From an uncultured Prevotellaceae bacterium (GTDB lineage: Bacteria; Bacteroidota; Bacteroidia; Bacteroidales; Bacteroidaceae): 62,552 nucleotides of DNA. The notes below the pieces were generated by a model that was given only the letters and a program-made list of their open reading frames with translations, made no database searches and was not told the DNA's origin. The stretch spans positions 1 through 62,552 of the forward strand of contig ONCQ01000024.1 of the NCBI GenBank assembly GCA_900316355.1, given 5' to 3'. Shown here piece by piece: positions 56,667-62,552 of the stretch (the stretch's first letter is position 1; each line of letters begins with the position of its first letter). The position numbers and the translations under genes were made by a program.

Positions 56667-58883
56667 ATGAAACGACTAACTCTCATTCTCGTGACTCTGT
56701 GTGTTTGCCTGCTGCCGACACTGGCAGGCGAGCTGACTCTCAAGGACCTCACCAGCGGCGCCTATGCGGCCAAAGGCATCTATGGCGTGCGCCCCCTCAA
56801 CGACGGCGAGCGCTACAGCCAGCTGTCGGCTGACGGATGCCAGATCATCGCTCGCTCCTTCAAGACGGGCGAGCAGACGGCCGTACTCTTCGATGTGGCC
56901 ACCGCGCGTGGCGTGCGCCTCAGCAGCATCGACGGCTACATCATGAGCCCCGACGAGCAGACCATCCTCATCCAGACGGCCACAAACCGCATCTATCGTC
57001 ACTCCTTCACAGCCGTGTATTATATATATAATGTGAAGAACCGCACGCTGGAACGCCTCAGCGACGGCGGCCCACAGGAGGTGCCCGCCTTCTCGCCCGA
57101 CGGCACGATGGTGGCCTTCGTGCGCGATAACAACCTGTTCCTCGTCAAGTTGCTCTTCGGCAATGCCGAGAGCCAGGTGACGAAGGACGGCGAGTTCAAC
57201 AAAGTCATCAACGGCAAGCCCGACTGGGTCAACGAGGAGGAGTTCTCCTTCTCGCGCGCCTTCGACTTCAATGCCGACGGCACCATGCTGGCATGGATAC
57301 GCTACGACGAGAGCGCCGTCGAGCAGTTCTCCTTCCCGCTCTACGAGGGCATGAGCCCCGCCATGGAGCAGTATGCCGACTATCCAGGCGCCTACACCTA
57401 CAAGTACCCCATTGCCGGCGAGAAGAACGCCAAGGTCACCGTGCACAGCTACGACATCAAGAGCCACCGCATCCAGCAGATGAAGCTGCCCCTCGATGCC
57501 GACGGCTACGTGCCCCGCATCCGCTTCACCAGCGACCCCGAGAAGCTGCTGGTGCTCACCCTGAACCGCCATCAGGACCGCCTCGACATCTACGCCGCCA
57601 ACCCGCGCTCCACAGAGTGCAAGCTCATCGTGCGCGACCAGGTGGACAAGTACATCACCGAGGAACCCTTCAAGAACCTGCAGGTATTCCCCGGCGGCTT
57701 CGTCCTCACCAGCGAGCGCAGCGGATATAACCATCTCTATCTCTACGACCTCAACGGCACCCTACAGCGCCAGCTCACCAAGGGCGACTTCGTGGTCAAA
57801 GCCTTCTACGGCTACAACCCGCAGACGGGCGACTGCTACTACGCTGCCAACCCCGAAGGGCCTCAGTATCAGGCCGTCTATCGCGCCGATGCCAAGGGCA
57901 ACGTCACCTGCCTCAGTCAGGAGAAGGGCACCAACGGCGCCACCTTCGCCAAGACCTTCAAGTACTTCATGAATATCTATTCCAACATCACCACCCCGCC
58001 CGTGACCACCCTCAACGACGCCAAGGGCAAAGTGCTGGCGACGCTGGAAGACAATGCCTCTCTCAACTCTAAACTCTCAACGCTCAACTTATCTAAGCCC
58101 GAGTTCTTCACCTTCAAGACCAGCGAGGGTGTGGAGCTCCACGGCTACATGATCAAACCCGCCTCCATAAACTCTCAACCCTCAACCCTCAACCCTCAGA
58201 AATATCCCGTCGTCATGTACCAGTACAGCGGCCCCGGCTCGCAGCAGGTCCTCGACTCCTGGTGGGTTGGCAACATGGGCGGCTGCCTCTATGAGCACTA
58301 CCTCGCCCAGCAGGGCTATATCTGCGTCTGCGTGGACGGTCGCGGCACAGGCGGTCGCGGCGCACAGTTCGAGAAGCAGACCTATCAGAACCTCGGTCTG
58401 CTCGAAGCCAAGGACCAGGTGGAGACCGCCCTCTATCTCGCCTCCCTACCCTATGTCGATAAGGACCGCATCGGCATCTGGGGCTGGAGCTACGGCGGCT
58501 TCAACACGCTGATGTCCATGACCGAGGGCCGCGGCGTCTTCGCTGCCGGCGTGGCCGTGGCACCCGTCACCAACTACCGCTACTACGACACTGTCTATAC
58601 CGAGCGCTATATGCGCACGCCCAAGGAAAACCCCACGGGCTACGACCGCAACCCGATGACGCGCGCCAAGAAGCTCCACGGTGCCCTCCTCATCTGCCAC
58701 GGCACAGCCGATGACAATGTGCACTACCGCAATACCGCCGAGTTCACCGAAGCCCTCGTGCAAGCCGACATCCCCTTCATGCAGCTCGTCTATACCAACC
58801 GCAACCACTTCATCCAGGGCGGCAACACCCGCCAGCACCTCTACGGCAGCATCACCCGCTGGTTCGACGAGCATCTGAAATAA
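56667..58883 (+). CDS. S9 family dipeptidyl peptidase IV-like exported peptidase
   Basis: The 738-residue protein starts MKRLTLILVTLCVCLLPTLA (signal peptide). The N-terminal half is a beta-propeller (GERYSQLSADGCQIIARSFK, FSPDGTMVAFVRDNNLFLVK, and the Glu motif DWVNEEEFSFSRAFDF that binds substrate N-termini). The C-terminal alpha/beta hydrolase has the Ser in GIWGWSYGGFNTLMSMTEG, Asp in CHGTADDNVHYRN and His in TNRNHFIQGGNTRQHLYG. It should release X-Pro or X-Ala dipeptides in the periplasm. Two heptamer tracts within the coding region give SLNSKLSTLNLS (about residue 465) and SINSQPSTLNPQ (about 502), both near the start of the hydrolase domain. Confidence 0.94.
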   Translation: MKRLTLILVTLCVCLLPTLAGELTLKDLTSGAYAAKGIYGVRPLNDGERYSQLSADGCQIIARSFKTGEQTAVLFDVATARGVRLSSIDGYIMSPDEQTILIQTATNRIYRHSFTAVYYIYNVKNRTLERLSDGGPQEVPAFSPDGTMVAFVRDNNLFLVKLLFGNAESQVTKDGEFNKVINGKPDWVNEEEFSFSRAFDFNADGTMLAWIRYDESAVEQFSFPLYEGMSPAMEQYADYPGAYTYKYPIAGEKNAKVTVHSYDIKSHRIQQMKLPLDADGYVPRIRFTSDPEKLLVLTLNRHQDRLDIYAANPRSTECKLIVRDQVDKYITEEPFKNLQVFPGGFVLTSERSGYNHLYLYDLNGTLQRQLTKGDFVVKAFYGYNPQTGDCYYAANPEGPQYQAVYRADAKGNVTCLSQEKGTNGATFAKTFKYFMNIYSNITTPPVTTLNDAKGKVLATLEDNASLNSKLSTLNLSKPEFFTFKTSEGVELHGYMIKPASINSQPSTLNPQKYPVVMYQYSGPGSQQVLDSWWVGNMGGCLYEHYLAQQGYICVCVDGRGTGGRGAQFEKQTYQNLGLLEAKDQVETALYLASLPYVDKDRIGIWGWSYGGFNTLMSMTEGRGVFAAGVAVAPVTNYRYYDTVYTERYMRTPKENPTGYDRNPMTRAKKLHGALLICHGTADDNVHYRNTAEFTEALVQADIPFMQLVYTNRNHFIQGGNTRQHLYGSITRWFDEHLK
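58059..58090. repeat. In-gene heptamer array (CTCTCAA/CTCTAAA)
   Basis: Units CTCTCAA, CTCTAAA, CTCTCAA, CGCTCAA, CTTA inside the dipeptidyl peptidase gene. Confidence 0.8.
58170..58198. repeat. In-gene heptamer array (CCCTCAA)
   Basis: Units A-CTCTCAA, CCCTCAA, CCCTCAA, CCCTCAG in the same gene, 80 bp after the first array. Confidence 0.85.
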
Positions 58884-58927
58884 GCGCAGACAATATACCC
58901 AACCCTGTAAGACCATGCTCTCCCAAC

Positions 58928-58991
58928 GTGTCCCACCAGTGGGACACGACGAAAGACCATGCTCTTCCGGCTTTTGCCACTGGTGGCAAAA
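58928..58991. repeat. Palindrome cluster after the peptidase gene
   Basis: GTGTCCCACCAGTGGGACAC (58928-58947; 8-bp arms with a CCAG centre) and TTTTGCCACTGGTGGCAAAA (58972-58991). Two AAGGTCACGTCCTT copies follow at 59020-59054. Same types as at 5283-5366. Confidence 0.8.
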
Positions 58992-59175
58992 CCTTTTATC
59001 ACGCGTGGGAAAAGCATCAAGGTCACGTCCTTCTGCCTGTAAGGTCACGTCCTTATGGTCTGAAGGACGCATCCTTTTTTCAGCTGTCTTCCAAGACAAA
59101 AAATGCTGAATCACACAAAAACCCCACACCTCGCGCAAAACCTTCATAACCCCAATGAAAAACAATCCGTTATCG

Positions 59176-59406
59176 CTGCGCAACCCCTACGCAACCCCTA
59201 CGCAACCTTGCGCAACCCTACACGCTACCCTACACGCTACCAACACGCTACCAACACGCTACCAACACAAGGATTTCGCCAACATGGCATGCAAGATTTC
59301 TCAGACATGGCGAGCAGGAATTTGCAGACATGGCGCGTAGGAAGTTGCAGACATGGCGCGTAGGGTTGCGCGAGGTTGCGTAGGGGTTGCGTAGGGGTTC
59401 GCGCGC
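59176..59406. repeat. Compound repeat: inverted GCAACCCCTAC arms around two tandem arrays
   Basis: Left arm 59179-59222 has CGCAACCCCTA units. Right arm 59359-59402 is its reverse complement with few changes. Between them lie about four ACGCTACCAAC units (59220-59267) and three 23-bp CAGACATGGCG... units (59302-59367). No convincing gene: open frames here are repeat artefacts. Confidence 0.8.
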
Positions 59407-59530
59407 CACAATCCATTGTACAACAATCACTTGCCGTCATTTTGCGCGAGGTGTAGGCTTTTAAGCCATTTCGTAAATATTTTTTCGCAACAGACTGCCT
59501 CTACCCCCTACACGACAGACACTACTACTC

Positions 59531-59658
59531 CCTCGCCTTACCCTCTATAGAGGGTGCGCGCAGACACCGTAGAGGGTAAGCTTAGAGACCATAGAGGGGT
59601 AAGGCAGCGCGGTGCATCAACTAACGCAGCAGGCTGCATCGTGCGATGCAGCCTGCTG
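59531..59658. repeat. Nested hairpins in non-coding DNA
   Basis: ACCCTCTATAGAGGGT is a perfect palindrome (59540-59555). GCCTTACCCTCTAT pairs with ATAGAGGGGTAAGGC further on. CAGCAGGCTGCATCG (59627-59641) pairs perfectly with 59644-59658. A T-rich stretch begins about 25 bp later, so a terminator role for the last hairpin is possible but weak. I see no gene in 58884-59763. Confidence 0.7.
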
Positions 59659-59763
59659 GATGAATCATTGTGCGGTGTGCGGACTTTTTTTAAGAAATAT
59701 TTATTTTTTTGAGCAGCCTTGTAGCAATCGATTTTATTGCATTAGCAGTTCAGAGGAATCACC

Positions 59764-60525
59764 CTATGACACAGGCTCTAAACATGAGTCCAAAGACTTT
59801 TTCTCTAATATGGTCTTTACTTTTTCTGCTACCAGCAGGAATCTCCGTCTGTCCTCAAATGAGAACTCCGTTCGAGTGCTTCTGCTGATTTCCTCCATAT
59901 CTTGGATGAATTCCTTCTTATCTTCTTCGCTAATAATATCATTTACGGTCAGATGATTCTCTATATCTTTTGCCCTGGTGTCTATTGCATTTTCCATCAT
60001 TTCCAACAGAACCTGAATGTTGTGTCTTATATCGGATGGGAAATGTTTACATTGCAACAATGCTAATAAGGCTGTTTGGTAATGCATGTATCGTTGTAGA
60101 TAGTCTTTTGCTCCATCCAACGTACCTACTTGGCCTTGAATAGCATTGAACAGCATGATATATGCTTGTTCTGCACTTTCCGCCCGTTCTTTTATTTGAT
60201 TAATCTGTTCAGAAGTTGAAGCTTGATAATCCGCAATCATGGATTTGACCTCATTTTTTAAGTCATTAAAGGCTCTGTCCTTATCTATGTCATGTTTTTC
60301 CTGTTTCGACAGTGCTTCGGTAACCCTCTGCTCTACCCCTATCGCGTTATAGATATTCCAAGCTAGCAGCAAAGTCACTAATAAAGCCAGAATGCCTATA
60401 ATAACGCCTTGATAGTCTAATGTCACCTCAGTAGAGGGAAACTCATTACAAAGGAGATAAATAGCTGTGAAACATCCAAACAGGCCAGCTAAATGAGATA
60501 TGACTCTTGAGATTTTATAATACAT
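59764..60525 (-). CDS. Membrane-anchored coiled-coil protein, function unknown
   Basis: This 253-residue protein has two N-terminal membrane segments (ISHLAGLFGCFTAIYLLCNE and GVIIGILALLVTLLLAWNIY). A long charged helical region follows (VTEALSKQEKHDIDKDRAFN, EQINQIKERAESAEQAYIML) that should form a coiled coil. The C-terminal part (HFPSDIRHNIQVLLEMMENA, IISEEDKKEFIQDMEEISRS) is also helical. I recognise no named domain. No TAnnTTTG promoter was seen just upstream, and it lies 40 bp after the BspA-like gene on the same strand, so co-transcription is possible. Confidence 0.8.
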   Translation of the reverse strand: MYYKISRVISHLAGLFGCFTAIYLLCNEFPSTEVTLDYQGVIIGILALLVTLLLAWNIYNAIGVEQRVTEALSKQEKHDIDKDRAFNDLKNEVKSMIADYQASTSEQINQIKERAESAEQAYIMLFNAIQGQVGTLDGAKDYLQRYMHYQTALLALLQCKHFPSDIRHNIQVLLEMMENAIDTRAKDIENHLTVNDIISEEDKKEFIQDMEEISRSTRTEFSFEDRRRFLLVAEKVKTILEKKSLDSCLEPVS

Positions 60526-60566
60526 ATTGAATAATTGATATTGAATATTATTATGTACAAGATTAA

Positions 60567-62426
60567 TTATTTATTCACGACCTTCACACTCTTATCGCCG
60601 ACCTTCACAATCAGTATCTTTTCGCCAGATGGAACGACGAGCTTTGTTGTGCCAGTTGCCGCGGCCTTCGTCTGACCGATGAGACGGCCATTGAGGTCAT
60701 AGACCTGAATGAGAGTGTCACCATCAGCGCCTTGTACCGAGATAGAACCATTGTTGAACAGAACTTGGCTGCCCGATTCTCCTGCGACACTATTCACACA
60801 TGTTTGCTCATCTCCCAACTCCTCAATGTTGAGGAAATACATGCTCCATCCTCTTTCGACATACTTCTGTCGAGCTCCTGCAGGTACATATAATGTGCCC
60901 TCGGACTTAAACTGAGTTGGGAAAATCGCTTTGTCTAAGATAAAAGGAGATGCTGACATATAGGTGATTGTTCCCATATTACTACAGCCCGAAAAAGCAT
61001 CGCTTCCGATGCTTGTCACACTCTCGGGGATGGTGACGGTGGTCAGGCCGCTGCAATTATAGAAGCAATAATCGCTTATGGAGGTGACAGTGCTCGGAAT
61101 CACGAGTTCCTTAATATCCGATTCGTCCAAGATTAAATGTTGTGCATAGTAAAGAGGATTTGACATGTTGTTGTCAAAGGAAATATTATACCACGGCTCA
61201 ATATCAGAAATAGTGACTGAAGTCAGGCATTGGCAGTCTTTGAAAGCGTCACTACCAATGCTCGTCACACCCTTACCTATAATGACCGAGGTTACTCCAC
61301 TGCAGCCTAAGAACGCGCTACTTCCAATAGAAGTTACGCTGTTCGGAATTGTAATGGAGGTCAGACCGCTACAACCAGAGAACGCTTGAGATCCAATGCT
61401 CGTTACGCTCTCAGGGATGCTGAAGGAGGGCAGGTCGCCACAACCAGAGAAAGCGTAATCACCAATACTTTTCACCTTATCACTTAAAACATATTCTGTT
61501 ACTTGACTGCCAAATATATTATTAAAGGAAAAACTTGAGCTGTAAGCCTTTGATACAACGGCATTGCTATTTAATTCAACTTTTGTTAGATTAGGACAAA
61601 GATAGAATGACTGATAACCTATACTCATCACGCTCTCTGGAATAGTGATGGAGGTCAGACCACTACATCTATTGAACGCACTATTTCCAATACTTGTTAC
61701 GCTCTCAGGAATGGTGATGGAGGTCAGACCACTACATCTATTGAACGCACTATTTCCAATACTTGTTACGCTCTCAGGAATGGTGATGGAGGTCAGACCA
61801 TTGCAATTATCGAACGTCCCAGTTCCAATACTCGTCACACTGCTAGGGATGGTAATGGATGTTAGAGCGTGACAACCAAGGAAAGCTTCATCTCCGATGC
61901 TTGTCACGCTCTCGGGAATGATGATGGAGGTCAAGCCATTGCAACCTGAGAACGCTTGATTCCCGATGCTTGTTACGCTCTCAGGAATGGTGAAAGAGGT
62001 CAGGCTGCTGCAACCAGAGAAAGCGTAATTACCGATACTTTTCACCTCATCACTTAAAACATATTCTGTTACTTGACTGCCAAATATATTTTTCAAGGAT
62101 GAAGTTGATTTGTAAGCTTTTGACGCTATCGTGTTGCTCTTTAATTCAACTTTTGAAAGGGCGATGCATCCGTTGAACGCATTAATTCCAATGCTCGTCA
62201 CACTCTCGGGGATTATAATGGAAGTCAGGCTGCTGCAACAGGTGAACGCAAATTTGTCAATGCTCTTCACGCCCTCGGGTATGGTAACGGATTGAAGACC
62301 GCTGCAACTATCGAACACATTGCTTGGGATGTCGGTCACACTCTTGGGTATGGTAACGGAAGCCAGGCTGCTGCAACAACTGAACGCATATTTGCCAATA
62401 GTTGTTACGGGGAAAATTATAACTCT
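60567..62426 (-). CDS. BspA-like leucine-rich-repeat protein lacking its 5' end
   Basis: About 20 LRR units of the BspA/TpLRR type (CSGLTSITIPESVTSIGNSA) fill residues up to ~480. A tail follows with VYDLNGRLIGQTKAAATGTT and LVVPSGEKILIVKVGDKSVK, a Bacteroidetes surface-sorting-like end. The first possible start codon is GTG at 62339, in the middle of a repeat unit. The frame stays open upstream to a TAA at 62427-62429, still in repeat-like sequence (VTTIGKYAFSCCSSLASVTI), with no ATG and no signal peptide in any frame. Either the 5' end was deleted or a frameshift lies near 62430. Two 69-bp units (61655-61792) are identical tandem copies. Relatives act as adhesins. Confidence 0.75.
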   Translation of the reverse strand, partial: RVIIFPVTTIGKYAFSCCSSLASVTIPKSVTDIPSNVFDSCSGLQSVTIPEGVKSIDKFAFTCCSSLTSIIIPESVTSIGINAFNGCIALSKVELKSNTIASKAYKSTSSLKNIFGSQVTEYVLSDEVKSIGNYAFSGCSSLTSFTIPESVTSIGNQAFSGCNGLTSIIIPESVTSIGDEAFLGCHALTSITIPSSVTSIGTGTFDNCNGLTSITIPESVTSIGNSAFNRCSGLTSITIPESVTSIGNSAFNRCSGLTSITIPESVMSIGYQSFYLCPNLTKVELNSNAVVSKAYSSSFSFNNIFGSQVTEYVLSDKVKSIGDYAFSGCGDLPSFSIPESVTSIGSQAFSGCSGLTSITIPNSVTSIGSSAFLGCSGVTSVIIGKGVTSIGSDAFKDCQCLTSVTISDIEPWYNISFDNNMSNPLYYAQHLILDESDIKELVIPSTVTSISDYCFYNCSGLTTVTIPESVTSIGSDAFSGCSNMGTITYMSASPFILDKAIFPTQFKSEGTLYVPAGARQKYVERGWSMYFLNIEELGDEQTCVNSVAGESGSQVLFNNGSISVQGADGDTLIQVYDLNGRLIGQTKAAATGTTKLVVPSGEKILIVKVGDKSVKVVNK

Positions 62427-62543
62427 TTAGAAATCATTTTGTTACCTCGCTTCGAATGGTAATTAGGTAACGATTTAGAAACGAGCTGAATTACATATTC
62501 TGTCTCGTTATACACATTTCCAAAGAACGCTTCTTAGTGAGTG

Positions 62544-62551
62544 CAAAGATA
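62544..62551 (-). promoter_or_regulatory. -7 element TATCTTTG upstream of the BspA-like gene
   Basis: TAnnTTTG match at the window edge, about 120 bp before the open LRR frame. Only tiny open frames (MCITRQNM, MISKEL) lie between. Confidence 0.5.
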
Positions 62552-62552
62552 A

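Noticed and set aside
59176-59440. Several 60-90-codon open frames on both strands
   Set aside because: All are translations of tandem and inverted repeats, have no start signals and no conserved domain.

Overview
The window reads as chromosomal DNA from a Bacteroidales bacterium, most likely Prevotella-like. Promoters are of the Bacteroidetes type (TTTG, about 20 bp, TAnnTTTG) and classical Shine-Dalgarno sites are rare. Other lineage markers are HU-HIG, DUF4290, DUF4250 and BspA-type leucine-rich-repeat proteins, secreted proteins ending in a short 'YDLSGRRL...' tail, a two-subunit glycine decarboxylase and a MurA with Asp in place of the active-site Cys. The species cannot be named from this sequence alone.

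Layout. 1-3315 holds the 5' part of a giant secreted repeat protein (- strand, cut by the window edge). 3316-6060 is a repeat-rich accessory patch around a three-gene DUF3791/DUF3990 cassette. 6064-8096 is the L25/Ctc - peptidyl-tRNA hydrolase - S4 protein operon. 8354-12388 is a large secreted carbohydrate-active protein. 12494-20693 carries asparaginase and a complete glycine cleavage block: lipoate ligase, gcvT, gcvH, gcvPA, gcvPB and lpd. 20791-28134 has a lipoprotein, a hydrolase remnant, GH43, BrkB/YihY, GH127 and an FKBP isomerase. 28420-36482 has B12-dependent ribonucleotide reductase, folB, a HAD phosphatase, an M48 lipoprotein, HU-HIG, a VapE-like ATPase, an EEP-nuclease remnant and RidA. 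36489-39173 is a GH3. 39363-42780 is a tight, partly decayed accessory operon next to tRNA-Ser(CGA). 43166-46882 encodes a metal permease and a second GH127-type enzyme. 46944-52787 is the conserved operon tsaB - DUF4290 - murA - rimM - dxr - rseP (- strand), divergent from yicC - gmk - nadD. Then come gdhA, a dipeptidyl peptidase, 880 bp of non-coding repeats, a membrane coiled-coil protein and a BspA-like protein with a damaged 5' end.

The most unusual content is repetitive DNA that invades or touches genes. (a) GC-rich 28-41 bp palindromic arms, usually in inverted pairs, sit inside gcvT, gcvPA, gcvPB, lpd, the S4 gene, dxr and a metal permease without breaking the frame, and also frame start and stop codons. 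The two arms of a pair share the same apex sequence while the DNA between them is unrelated from pair to pair. (b) Period-7 A/T-rich tandem arrays lie directly upstream of many start codons (ansA, gcvT, gph, yicC, nadD, the permease) and run into two coding regions (folB, the peptidase). (c) Period-8 GTTAAC arrays sit at both convergent gene junctions and supply stop codons on both strands. (d) Perfect GCCACTGGTGGC and GTCCCA/TGGGAC palindromes, and a longer mobile-looking 'CAAGAATTAGAG' element, fill accessory intergenic DNA. I do not know an established name for (a)-(c) in this lineage.

Metabolically the window suggests a plant-polysaccharide degrader (GH43, two GH127-type, GH3 and a toroid enzyme, but no SusC/SusD here) that also uses amino acids (asparaginase, glycine cleavage, glutamate dehydrogenase, dipeptidyl peptidase).
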